A stretch of 64,000 nt of DNA from Lineus longissimus (GCF_910592395.1 NC_088311.1:10914501-10978500), one strand, 5' to 3'; counted from the stretch's first letter, positions 35,145-45,940 are shown. The notes: generated from the sequence alone by a model not told the origin. A program made the numbers and translations.

Positions 35145-38000
35145 TGACTGGACCACTCTGATTGAGAAATAGACTGACTTCTCCCAAAGCATCCAATGGT
35201 AGCGAAATCGTCCACTGAGACCTGATCAGCTAGCATCGGCTTTTCTCGTTCATCACTTTAGGCGAGGGCTGTCCAATGGGTGCGACTGATTGAGAAATTA
35301 ACTGTCTTCTCCCAAAGCATCCAATGGTCGCTAAATCGTCCACTGAAGCCTGATCAGCTAGCATTGGCTTTTCTTGTTCATGACTTTAGGCGAGGGTGTC
35401 CAATGGACGCTAAATCGTCTGTACGACTGATTGAGAAATAAACTGTCTTATCCCAAATCATCCAATGGTCGCTAAATCGTCCATTGCGCCTGATCAGCTA
35501 GCATTGGCTTTTCTTGTTCATGACTTTAGGCGAGGGTGTCCAATGGACGCTAAATCGTCCGTAGGCCTACCACTGGATTGAGAAATAAACTGTCTTCTCC
35601 CAAAGCATCCAATGGATGTTAAATCATCCATTGAGGCCTGATCAGCTAGCATCGGCTTTTCTCGTTCATCACTTTAGATGAGGGCTGTCCAATAGATGCT
35701 AAATCGTCCGTACGACTGATTGATAAATAAACTGTCTTCTCCCAAAGCATCCAATGGTCGCTAAATCGTCCATTGCGGCCTGATCAGCTAGCATGGGCTT
35801 TTCTTGTTCATTACTTTAGGCATGGAGGTATTATTAAGAATACCTCCATGCTTTAGGCGACGGCTGTCCAATGGGTGCGACTGATTGAGAAATAAACTGT
35901 CTTCTCCCAAAGCATCCAATGGTCGTTAAATGGTCCACTGAAGCCTGATCAGCTAGCATTGGCTTTTCTTGTTCATGACTTTAGGCGAGGGCTGTCCAAT
36001 GGACACTTAATCGTCCGTACGAATGATTGAGAAATAAACTGTCTTCTCCCAAAGCATCCAATGGTCGCTAAATCGTCCATTGAGACCTGATCAGCTAGCA
36101 TTGACTTTTCTTGTTCATCACTTTAGACGAGGGCTGTCCAGTGGACGCTAATTCGTCTGTACGACTGATTGAAAAATAAACTGTCTTCTCCCAAAGCATC
36201 CAAAGGTCGCTTAATCGTCCACTGAGACCTGATCAGCTAGCATTGACTTTTCTTGTTCATCACTTTAGACGAGGGCTGTCCAATGGGTGCGACTGATTGA
36301 GAAATAAACTGTCTTCTCCCAAAGCATCCAATGGTCGCTAAATCGTCCATTGAGTCCTGATCAGCTAGCATTGACTTTTCTTGTTCATCACTTTAGGCGA
36401 GGGCTGTCCAGTGGACGCTAATTCGTCTGTACGACTGATTGATAAATAAACTGTCTTCTCCCAAAGCATCCAATGGTCGCTTAATCGTCCACTGAGACCT
36501 GATCAGCTAGCATTGACTTTTCTTGTTCATCACTTTAGACGAGGGCTGTCCAATGGGTGCGACTGATTGAGAAATAAACTGTCTTCTCCCAAAGCATCCA
36601 ATGGTCGTTAAATCGTCCACTGAAGCCTGATCAGCTAGCATTGGCTTTTCTTGTTCATGACTTTAGGCGAGGGCTGTCCAATGGACACTTAATCGTCCGT
36701 ACGAATGATTGAGAAATAAACTGTCTTCTCCCAAAGCATCGAATGGACGGTAAATCGTTCATGAGGCCTGATCAATATTTAGGCGAGGGTGTCCAATGGA
36801 CGCTAAATCGTCCGTAGGCCTACCACTGATTGAGAAATAAGCTGTCTTCTCCCAAAGCATCCAATGGATGTTAAATCATCCATTGAGGCCTGATCAGCTA
36901 GCATCGGCTTTTCTCGTTCATCACTTTAGATGAGGGCTGTCCAATGGACGCTTAATCGTCCGTACGAATGATTGAGAAATAAACTGTCTTCTCCCAAAGC
37001 ATCCATTGGTCGCTAAATCGTCCATTGTGGTCTGATCAGCTAGCATTGGCTTTCTTGTTCATCACTTTAGGCGACGGCTGTCCAATGGGTGCGACTGATT
37101 GAGAAATAAACTGTCTTCTCCCAAAGCATCCAATGGTCGCTAAATCGTCCATTGAGACCTGATCAGCTAGCATTGACTTTTCTTGTTCATCACTTTAGAC
37201 GAGGGCTGTCCAGTGGACGCTAATTCGTCTGTACGACTGATTGAGAAATAAACTGTCTTCTCCCAAAGCATCCAATGGTCGCTTAATCGTCCACTGAGAC
37301 CTGATCAGCTAGCATTGACTTTTCTTGTTCATCACTTTAGACGAGGGCTGTCCAATGGGTGCGACTGATTGAGAAATAAACTGTCTTCTCCCAAAGCATC
37401 CAATGGTCGCTAAATCGTCCATTGAGTCCTGATCAGCTAGCATTGACTTTTCTTGTTCATCACTTTAGGCGAGGGCTGTCCAGTGGACGCTAAATCGTCT
37501 GTACGACTGATTGAGAAATAGACTGTTTCTCCCAAAGCATCCAATGGGCGCTAAATCGTCCACTGAGGCCTGATCAGCTAGCATTGGCTTTTCTTCTTCA
37601 TAGCTTTAGGCGAGGGCTGTCCAGTTGACACTAACTCGTCCGTACGACTAATTGAGAAATAGACTGTCTTCTCCCAAAGCATCCAATGGACGCTAAATCG
37701 TCCATTGAAGCCTGATCAGCTAGCATTGACTTCTCTAATGTTCATCACTTTAGGCGAGGGCTGTCCAAAGGACGCTAAAATCGTTTGTACCACTGATTGA
37801 GAAATAGACTGTCTTCTCCCAAAGCATTCAATGGACGCTAAATCGTCCATTGAAGCCTGATCAGCTAGCATTGGCTTTTCTAGTTCATCACTTAAGTCGA
37901 GGGCTGTCCAATGGATGCCAACTCGTCCGTACGACTGATTGAGTAATAAACTGAAATCTCCCACAGCATCCAATGGTCGCTAAATCGTCCATTGAAGCAT
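35145..38000. repeat. Satellite array of alternating 128- and 142-bp units
   Basis: The word ctgatcagctagcat occurs at 35222, 35350, 35490, 35638, 35780, 35945, 36087, 36229, 36357, 36499, 36627, 36890, 37032, 37159, 37301, 37429, 37570, 37712 and 37857. Spacing is mostly 142 or 128: the short unit lacks 14 bases around the atggacgctaaatcgtccgtac segment. In 36087-37429 the two lengths often alternate, giving a higher-order repeat of about 270 bp. Each unit contains several near-palindromic ggacgctaaatcgtcc-type words. Confidence 0.9.
35820..35851. repeat. Perfect hairpin inserted in one satellite unit, flanked by an 8-bp duplication
   Basis: gcatggaggtatt and aatacctccatgc flank a six-base loop (attaag). 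The insert is bounded by ctttaggc on both sides (35813-35820 and 35851-35858), a sequence present once in other units, so the hairpin is an insertion of about 30 bp with target duplication. Confidence 0.7.
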
Positions 38001-38004
38001 GATA

Positions 38005-38520
38005 TTATGTTGATCTCTATATCATCATATTATCAGGTTGTCTCGGGATGTGACAATTCTTCAAAGATCAATTCATTAAATGAAGACAATCTTATGTTGG
38101 TCTCTTTCATCATATCAGGTTGTCTCATGTTGTGAGAATGCTTTCTTCAAAGATCAAGTCATTTTTGAAAAATAAGACAATCTCATGTTGGTCTCTATAT
38201 CATCATAGTAGCAGGTTGTCTCAGGATGTGACAATTCTTCAAAGATCAATTCATTAAATAAAAACAATCTTATGTTGGTCTCTATCATTAGATCAGAATG
38301 TCTCAGGATGTGACTACGCTTTCTTAAATATCAAGTCATAAATGAAGACAATCTTATGCTGGTCTCTATCGTCATATCAGGTTGTCTCAGCATGAGACTA
38401 TGCTTTCTTAAATATCAAGACATAAATGAAGACAATCTTATATCAGGTTGTCTCAGGTTGTGAGAATACTTGCTTCAAAGATCAAGTCATTTTTAAAAAT
38501 GAAGACAATCTAATGTTGGA
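38005..38520. repeat. Tandem repeat of about 85 bp, six to seven copies
   Basis: Units contain gttggtctctat, atcaggttgtctcagg and caaagatcaa followed by gaagacaatctta, with starts at about 38011, 38094, 38187, 38273 and 38357. Two unit subtypes differ in the tcattaaatgaa/tcatttttgaaaaa part. Unrelated to the flanking satellite. Confidence 0.8.
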
Positions 38521-38974
38521 GTTTCACATATTTCGTATGCCAAGTGACCTGTTTAGGGCGAGTTTGATACTCCGAGTATACGACCAATGCAAAGGACTAC
38601 GTTTAAAGACACCAGACATGGTTTAATCATAACAGTCTTGTTGTTTGCGAATTCGATGAGACCTTGGTATTATTACAGAACTGGTTTCAACCTATGTCCA
38701 AACAAGATATTTGTAGGTCTAATTTGATGGTGACCAATGATGGTGACCAACAGAGTGGTCCAGTCACCAGCCAGAAAAGGATCCCGTTTTGCGAGTTGTT
38801 GCTACTTCTGGCAGTACCGTCGCTACTTTTTGCTGTGTCACTGGATGTCCCAAGTCATGCCCGCTGAAACAACTACCAATCATATCAGCGTTGTTGTGGC
38901 GATAAAAAGAAAATTGTTGCTTTCTGACACTGGAACAAATGTCAATCACTGTAGGGCCAATGAAGGCCTAACTG
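38521..38974. other. Central unique part of the foldback-like element
   Basis: Contains no frame longer than about 110 codons and no family resemblance. The word tgatggtgaccaa is duplicated at about 38726-38750. Confidence 0.4.
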
Positions 38975-39921
38975 AAAAGCGATGCTTTGGGAGAAGACAG
39001 TTTATTTCTCAATCATTCGTACGGACGATTAAGCGTCCATTGGACAGCCCTTATCTAAAGTGATGAACGAGAAAAGCCGATGCTAGCTGATCAGGCCTCA
39101 AATGATTATTTAACATCCATTGGATGCTTTGGGAGAAGACAGTTTATTTCTCAATCAGTGGTAGGCCTACGGACGATTTAGCGTCCATTGGACACCCTCG
39201 CCTAAATATTTGATCAGGCCTCAATGAACGATTTACCGTCCATTCGATGCTTTGGGAGAAGACAGTTTATTTCTCAATCATTCGTACGGACGATTAAGCG
39301 TCCATTGGACAGCCCTCGCCTAAAGAGCCAATGCTAGCTGATCATATCATACTATAGACCTAGGCAGGATCAAGGGATTGGTGCGCACGCGTATGCCATG
39401 AACGGATGTCTGTACGGATGGGGATCCGTCTCAAGATGTATTACGGTTGTGTGATCTGTGTGGTCACTGTGTGATTGCATGTAATCGTTACACATTTTTC
39501 ATGTATTTCATAGGCCTATAATTCTTTTATATCGTCTATATACATATATTTGTTTTCAAATAATTATTTTATATTTGTGATGAAAGCAGTTCCATTAGAT
39601 GCTTAAACGTACATGATGCAAACCCTTGGCTGATCAGGCCTCTTTGGGAGAAAACATAGACCTATATATGAGTTAGCAACATATCCTACGGACGAATAGC
39701 GTTCATTGGACGGCAGCGGCCGTCAGAGAGATAGAGAGAAACCAGATTCAAACAGACTAATTCTTATATATGGATGATTTAGCGTCCATTGGATGCTTTT
39801 GGAGAAAACTGGCAGCATCCGTCAAAGACATGATTAGAAATCTGATTCAAACAGTCAAAGTCTTATATATGGACGATTTAGCGTCCATTGGATGCTTTTG
39901 GAGAAAAGTTACTTTTTTTGC

Positions 39922-40042
39922 ACCAGATCCTACAGTGTTCGCAACGGATTGCAACGTCGAAGAGATGATGGGAACGCCCCACCACGAACTCGCCAAAAAA
40001 TATGATTTGTTGGATGATATTTTGTTCCCCAGATATATATGA
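39922..40042 (+). CDS. Possible terminal exon of an unknown gene
   Basis: Directly after the right arm of the satellite element, a good acceptor (ttactttttttgcaccag) precedes about 39 codons ending in TGA at 40040, including PTVFATDCNVEEMMG and HHELAKKYDLL. The base composition (several GC-rich codons) differs from the neighbouring repeats and looks protein-coding. I do not recognise the protein, and no upstream exon is identified. The frame also runs upstream into repeat, which I take as chance. Confidence 0.3.
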
Positions 40043-40091
40043 GGTACTTGTAATTTGCTGTTACCTGAAGTTTTGAACACACTATACTTTC

Positions 40092-40755
40092 GGGTGTCTA
40101 CAAAACCAAGACCCAAGACTCAAGACCCAAGACCTACAAAACCAAGACCCCCATCTACAAAACCAAGACCTACAAAACCAAGACCCCCACCTACAAAACC
40201 AAGACCTACAAAACCAAGACCCCATCTACATCTCTCCTTTTTTCAGCAGGAAGTTGCAATTTATCAATAAAACAGAAGCTCCTATATAAACAAGCTCTTT
40301 GATGCTTTGTACTCAGATTCTGTTCAGAACATTTAACACTGGTTAAGCTTTTCCAAGAAAATAAGGATCTCGGGGTAAGGATATAATACAAAAGCTAAAA
40401 TACCTTAAATAGTCCTCTCGAGGGTATTCGTGATAATATAGCCTAGCTTTCTAAAGGGTTAGGGTGAATGAAAAAAAAGAACAATGTAATTACTTCTTGG
40501 GCAGGTACTATGGTACTAGGTACTAGTTTGGAGTAGGTTTGTTGATGGGTCTTGGTTTTGTAGATCTTGGTTTTGTAGGTGGGGTCTTGGTTTTGTAGGT
40601 CTTGGGTCTTGGGTCTTGGGTCTTGGGTCTTGGGTCTTGGGTCTTGGGTCTTGGGTCTTGGGTCTTGGGTCTTGGGTCTTGGGTCTTGGTTTCCTACTAA
40701 ACCAAGACTTGGTTTTGTAGGTCTTGGGTCTTGGGTCTTGGTTTTGTAGACACCC
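40092..40755. mobile_element. MITE with GGGTGTCTACAAAACCAAGA ends, copy 1
   Basis: Inverted ends GGGTGTCTACAAAACCAAGA, each followed by (cctacaaaaccaaga)/(cccaaga) subrepeats. The right end carries an expanded (tcttggg)n tract at about 40598-40690. The core of about 430 bp has no coding frame. The Pro/Lys/Thr-rich frames here are by-products of the heptamer. Confidence 0.75.
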
Positions 40756-40759
40756 ACAC

Positions 40760-41266
40760 GGGTGTCTACAAAACCAAGACCTACAAAACCAAGACCCCCA
40801 CCTACAAAACCAAGATCTACAAAACCAAGACCCATCAACAAACCTACTCCAAACTAGTACCTAGTACCATAGTACCTGCCCAAGAAGTAATTACATTGTT
40901 GTTTTTTTTCATTCACCCTAACCCTTTAGAAAGCTAGGCTATATTATCACAAATACCCTCGAGAGGACTATTTAAGGTATTTTAGCTTTTGTGTTATATC
41001 CTTACCCCGAGATCCTTATTTTCTTGGAAAAGCTTAACCAGTGTTAAATGTTCTGAACAGAATCTGAGTACAAAGCATCAAAGAGCTTGTTTATATAGGA
41101 GCTTCTGTTTTATTGATAAATTGCAACTTCCTGCTGAAAAAAGGAGAGATGTAGATGGGGTCTTGGTTTTGTAGGTCTTGGTTTTGTAGATGGGGGTCTT
41201 GGTTTTGTAGGTCTTGGGTCTTGGGTCTTGGGTCTTGGGTCTTGGGTCTTGGTTTTGTAGACACCC
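40760..41266. mobile_element. Same MITE, copy 2, in inverted orientation
   Basis: Separated from copy 1 by four bases (acac). Its core is the reverse complement of copy 1 with only about three differences noticed in some 430 bases, so the two copies arose recently. Copy 2 is shorter because its heptamer tract is shorter. Superfamily not determined; no convincing target duplication found. Confidence 0.75.
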
Positions 41267-41539
41267 TGACAACCTAAGCAGTTAGTACACCAACAAACCG
41301 CTGCGACTAAAACTAGGCCTTAATGCATTTTTTGAAAACAATGCTACATATTTCATGACATTTCGGTCCTTAACGTTCGGTACTGTTTTATTCACGTTAG
41401 GCCTGATATTGAATTTTCGAAAGGACATTGTCTCTCAACAATCCTACATTTATTCTCATCCGCACTTGATCGATGATAGTACGATATCGGGTGCAACATC
41501 GTAAAAAGAACACATCATTTTGATCAATAAAGCGATGCG

Positions 41540-41990
41540 TATGGTCTCGTTGCCTGAACCAGCGAAGGTGTTTTGATAGTACAATGCCACATTTCATACG
41601 GTGTACCTTGGACTCGGGCGACTGCTCGAACTTAAATTTATGAGGCGGAACCCTGGGACTCTGAGCCATCGGGATCGGTATGTGAGATCTTGCGGTAACA
41701 TCAACAGCACATTGGTAGAGTGCCAAATTTCATAAAGCACGGTGGACCTACGACTCCGGTGACTGCTCGACCTACCATTTATGAGGCAGACGTCTGGGCC
41801 ACTGGGCCATCGGGATCGGTATGTGAGCTCTTGCGGTCCTCAAGAAGTACAGTGCCAAATTTCACAAGCACTATGTACTTTCGACTCCGGTGACTGCTCG
41901 ATCTACCATTTATCAGGCGGACGCCTGGGCGACGGGCCATCGGGATCGTTGTGTGCGAGCACTTGCGATTACGTTGACGGCATGTAGGCT
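41540..41990. repeat. Tandem repeat of about 130-141 bp, three copies
   Basis: gccatcgggatcg recurs at 41665, 41806 and 41936, with ctccggtgactgctcga before it and gtgccaaatttca between. Copies are diverged, so the array is old. Confidence 0.8.
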
Positions 41991-42595
41991 CACAGTGTCA
42001 TGCTAATGCCTTTTCTCGCAGTCCATCGAATGGAGAATTTGATTCCGACCGTCTTCCTGGCTCTCATGAGTTTGGAGAAAAACAATAACATGTTCGTTAT
42101 AGACCGGGTGGCGTGCGTCAAAAAGGAAACATTTTTTTTATCAGAAATCTCTATACTTCTGCAGATTGATTTCTTTCTCATGCAATATTGAGGCAAGGAG
42201 TTTATCATTCGCTGAAGTTACATAGACCTCACGTTTCATCGACTCACGACTCATTTGTCACTTGTCATTCGTGACCTGATGAATGGACATTGGAAAACCT
42301 ATTGACATGTTCTCATTGAAGTGAATTTTGTAAGTTTTGCCCGCATTCGTCGTCTCACGTCATTTCATGTCATTTCACGAGTGAGGCGATGATTGGACAT
42401 GTTCATTCTTTGTGAAATGAGCTGAAAGTGGACGTCCATGTGCATTTGTAGCGATGTCGCCTTCGAAACTGTGAGTATAGCTACTTTTCGGCATTTTCAT
42501 TAGTTTGCACATTAATACAATAGCTAATTTCGATTGAAAATGAGAAACAATAACAAAAATGCAGCACTTTTATGTATATTTATTTTTTCAGAAAA

Positions 42596-44539
42596 ATGAT
42601 GGAAGGGATTAACAAAGAGAAACTGTGCACATTAGTACAAGAGAGACCTCTACTATGGAATCCCTGTGAACCAGATTACAAGGATAAGGACCAGCGCCTG
42701 CAGATTTGACCTAGATAAGAAGTTACCTCCCTACAAAGAAGGTGAGGAAAAGTCAATTATCATTTTCATCATCACTGATAACTACATTTCTGAAGACATG
42801 TTGATCCTGCCAATCAACACTTCCATCTGGGTCATTAAAAAAGTCGGTGATTCTGTCTCTGACGGCCATAGCTTCACCTGTCCTACCACCACGCTGATGT
42901 CGTGCAAGTGGTAACATACCGTCTCCTTTGGGTCGATCATCAGTCTCATACTGCACCGTTGAAGTGTGGTCTGTCATGTGGCCATCTCTTCTCCTGATGA
43001 AGTTGTGCAGAACAGTGGCCGCGTTTGTCACGGTCACTGCCTTGTCTGGCTGGAGACGCATGGGACGTTGAAATATCTCGAATTTTCGCGCCAGGATGCC
43101 GAAAGTACATTCTACTGTACGACGGGCTCTAGAATGCCTGTAGTTATATATACGCCTGTGGCGATCAAGCGTCCTGGCTGCAAACGGACGCATCAAATAG
43201 GATTTTAAAGGGAACGCCTCATCACCAACTATTACATATGGGATATAGTGGTCGGATGTACTGACTATGACATTATCTTCGGGAATATTCAACCTATTCT
43301 CCTGCAAGAGTTGAGAAATCTGGGATGCCTGGTAGACGCCAGCATCAGATACCCGTCCGTATTGTCCACAGTCGACGATTGTGAAACAGGAGTCCGCATC
43401 ACTAAGTGCCATGAGCACAATGCTGGGGAATCCCTTGTAATTGTAGTACATTGAACCACTATTGGAGGGGTTCACCAGAGCAATATGCTTGCCATCAATG
43501 GCGCCTACAGCGAAAGGATAGTCCCACAAGCTGCCAAATCTTTTTGCCATACTTATCCATTGTTGCTCTGTTGGTTTGGGTAGCTCGACGGGCTGCAGCA
43601 CTTTCCAAAGAACTTCACAGGTCGCCAGAACATGTTTCCCAATCGATGATCTCGACATATGGAATGGGACACACACAGAGGCAAAGGACCGTAGCTAAAT
43701 GCCTGCAAAGAAAAGCAGAAACCCGAGATTTATGGCAATGTCTAATGATAAGTCAATATTTTTTCAGGTATAACGGCCAAGGAAACTTGGGACAATCTCG
43801 CAAGAGGATTATCCAACGTCATCAACAGACGAAAAAACAGGAAGTAGGGTAGTGGGACATCAAACGAAAACAAACAGCCATAGAAGTTTGAAGAAGCGAT
43901 GAGCTTTCTCATTGCCGTAAAAACTAAACGAACGACGGTATAAATAGTTTTCCTACTGAATCGGAAGGTGAGGCAGAAGTATTAACAGATGGTGAAGAAG
44001 AATCAATTATATCACAGGCAGCACATGACGCTGGAGTTGACGGCTTCGACGATACTGACATCGACAAAGAACGTGCCACCAGCACTAATCCTGATCATAC
44101 ACTCAGTCAGATAAATAAGGCTAGCAAGCCTACCGAAAAACGCAAATTCAAGAAGAGAAAATGTGATGCTGATGACGACTGTACGCCTGCGCTCATGAAA
44201 GCGATGAAGGAGCGCATTGCAGAGAACAAGGAATCATCTAGACTTAAGTTTTTTAAGTCGTTGATGCCAAGGGTAGACTCCTTCACAGATGACCAGTTCC
44301 TTGAATTTCAGATTGATGTTTTGAATGATTTGAAAAAGCAAGCAAACATAGACCAATCACGCTCTGATCAAAGCAGAGCCAGCACGCCCCTATCTTGGTC
44401 TTCATCCAGTGCACCATATAGGCACGAAGTATTGCATCCAACTCCCCACTTTGGCGCTTTGCCAGGTACTAGTAATTATCCTGGACCATCTCAGCTGTAT
44501 CGTAAATATTCAGGCAATTTCGATTTGGAAACACAATAA
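42596..44539 (+). pseudogene. MADF-BESS protein of the Harbinger element, two exons, several stops
   Basis: Exon 1 (42596-42741) begins MMEGINKEKL and continues VQERPLLWNPCEPDYKDKD, the first half of a MADF (Myb/SANT-like) domain. A frameshift follows, then LPPYKEG across the donor at 42742. Exon 2 starts at 43768 after ttttttcag with ITAKETWDNLARGL and a basic NRRKNRK; stops then hit the frame near 43837 and at the conserved Trp (about 43885), and another shift occurs near 43955. From about 43959 the frame is open to 44539: acidic linker, basic KRKFKKRK, then FFKSLMPRVDSFTDDQFLEF, a BESS motif (about 44249-44330). AATAAA overlaps the stop. In Harbinger the Myb-like partner carries transposase to the nucleus and element ends; MADF binds DNA and BESS proteins. 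The only intron contains the transposase's main exon on the other strand. Confidence 0.75.
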
Positions 44540-45538
44540 ACAGTTCATATAGCATAGTTACAAGTGTTTTTTTTTCAATTTCTTACCTTAGCGTGAGAAC
44601 AAGCTTCTCCTCCCCAGATATCGGGGTTCCCCAATTTGAGCCAGTTAGCTGCAGTTGATCTAGAACCAACCTCTTCAAGGTCGCATAGGTTTGGTATGAC
44701 ATCCTCAGATAGTTAAAAAATAACAGGTTATCAGGATGGGCTTACTGGACTTTGCGCAACGAAACGAAACGAGCGAAATGGGGGAGCGACCATTATGTTT
44801 TACCCCAGTACGTCAAGTTCGATACATGGTGTCAGTCACCAGTATGGATGAGTGATGACCCACACCCACCCAGGCAGCTGAGACACATGTCTTGTTGGAC
44901 ATGCCTAGCGATTTTTACTGAATAAAAGCATAACTTCACGTCACACTTTTCGGGGTTGAAAATGTACTCACGTAAATTACCAAAATTACATGCCAAATTC
45001 GCACATGACCTGTTATTTCTCAAAGCTTGGAAGCTCAAATGTCTGAATGCAATGTATGCGTGATACGAATCGTTTCCTATATGGCCGTTACAAGCCGTTG
45101 TCTGAATATGATGTGAACCTGTTTACCGTTCAATGCTGCTCCCTGTGACGCTGTACCCGCAAATGTTCAATGAAAAAAATGCTGAAAATGACTTATATGG
45201 CTCGTTCGCATCGTAAACATAGTGGTACCCGGGTTAACTGTCTTTGCGTTTGGCCTAATTTTACAACGATTACTCCCCATGTAACCACGATCTAGGATGG
45301 ACAGGCTGTGTATTATGAATAGGAAAAGTCACCTAGGGACCGTTGCGTAAAATACTTTTTTGGCGAAATATTGCGCAAAGTCCAGTAAGCCATCAGGATG
45401 GTCCATGAGATAGCGAAAGGACATGTGAAATTCTCCCAACACGTTGCGCTGCATAAAATGGTCTCTGCACCACATTGTTCTAGTCCGTCGCCTCCGCTTT
45501 CGTTTTCTTTTCTCCACCAGGAGCAGTATGGCTGCCAT
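42753..45538 (-). pseudogene. Harbinger (HARBI1-like) DDE transposase, split by an insertion and frameshifted
   Basis: Exon 1 starts at 45538 with a basic KRKRKRRRR stretch, then MWCRDHF and a MDHPD segment, where a MITE (44739-45391) interrupts it. It resumes at 44729 with NYLRMSYQTY and EEKLVLTLR and ends at 44587 before GTAAGA. Exon 2 follows the acceptor tttctttgcag (first base about 43698): it begins HLAT, then a small deletion shifts the frame, and 43676-42753 is open: SRSSIGKH, GAIDGKH (first Asp), VDCGQYGRVSDAG, GDEAFPL and RRTVECTFG (Glu) of the DDE_Tnp_4 fold. The C-terminus ends DDENDN. The catalytic residues are kept, but the insertion and frameshift inactivate it. The main exon lies wholly within the intron of the opposite-strand MADF gene. 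Confidence 0.85.
44739..45391. mobile_element. 653-bp MITE inserted in the Harbinger transposase exon, 9-bp target duplication
   Basis: Ends GGCTTACTGGACTTTGCGCAA and its reverse complement (kept to 21 bases here in spirit: ggcttactggactttgcgca). Flanked by atcaggatg at 44730-44738 and 45392-45400; joining the flanks restores the reading frame of the conserved transposase block, which proves the insertion. No coding capacity. A 9-bp duplication with G-starting ends suggests the MULE/MuDR superfamily. Confidence 0.85.
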
Positions 45539-45940
45539 CTCTTCTTCTTCTTAGTCCATGTGCGTCGCCGAGAAAATCCAAGTGACAAATGAACGAGCGA
45601 AAAGTGATCTGTATGTAAACCGCCGCGGTCACTCGTGACAAATGAGGAGTGACACGTGAAAATGAGCCGTGAGTCGATGAAAAATGTGGCGTGAGTAGCT
45701 CATTCCTATGTAACATCAGCATGCCGTAGATTCCAAACTTTTAAAAGAAACTGGGCAGCGGCGTCTTTTAAAACATCGATTTCACGGCTTCGAGTTAATT
45801 GTCAATTTCAGGCGGTCTGTTACCGGTATAGTCAATTTGAATTGCCACGCTTTTTCAGGATAATTGAAGGGCTGGCAGCTATGATCGATTAGATATGGCA
45901 AAAGCAAAGTAAAAAGGGATGAAATATAATATTTTAAGAG

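Larger units (their letters stand above)
34909..39930. mobile_element. Foldback-like composite element: inverted arms of satellite repeats around a second tandem array
   Basis: The left end (34926-35133: tccatatataagac, gtttgaatctggtttctct, ggcctgatcagccaaggg, gtacgtttaagcatctaatgg) recurs in reverse complement at the right (39583-39780). Inside it, the left arm is a long array of 128/142-bp units, and the right arm (38975-39350) holds units of the same family in the opposite orientation (gatgctttgggagaagacag). A further inverted word, ggtccagtcaccagcc (38757), matches ggctggtgactggacc at 35143. The right end has an extra duplicated terminal unit (39773-39905). Long inverted arms made of tandem subrepeats define Foldback elements. 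No transposase is present; the outer borders and target duplication could not be fixed. Confidence 0.6.
42217..45714. mobile_element. PIF/Harbinger DNA transposon, inactive, with a nested MITE
   Basis: About 3.5 kb bounded by gttacatag (42217) and ctatgtaac (45706-45714). The ends continue as imperfect inverted repeats with ttcatcgactcacg and catttgtcac words on both sides. It encodes the two proteins expected of Harbinger: a DDE transposase (minus) and a Myb-like DNA-binding protein, here of MADF-BESS type (plus). Both are disrupted. Removing the nested 653-bp insertion gives about 2.8 kb, within the normal size. The flanking triplet is TTA on the left and TAA on the right, so the target duplication is not clean. 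Confidence 0.8.

Noticed and set aside
35145-38000. CRISPR-like regular spacing of ctgatcagctagcat
   Set aside because: The sequence between the words is itself repeated, the context is a eukaryotic genome and no cas gene is present; it is a satellite array.
39770-39921. Frame MDDLASIGCFWRK repeated twice
   Set aside because: It translates the terminal satellite word atggacgatttagcgtcc; only the part after the splice acceptor looks coding.
40450-40470. Telomere-like aagggttagggtg
   Set aside because: Single copy only, inside the MITE core; no array.
40055-41272. Pro/Lys/Thr-rich open frames on both strands
   Set aside because: They are translations of the cccaaga/tcttggg heptamer within MITE ends.
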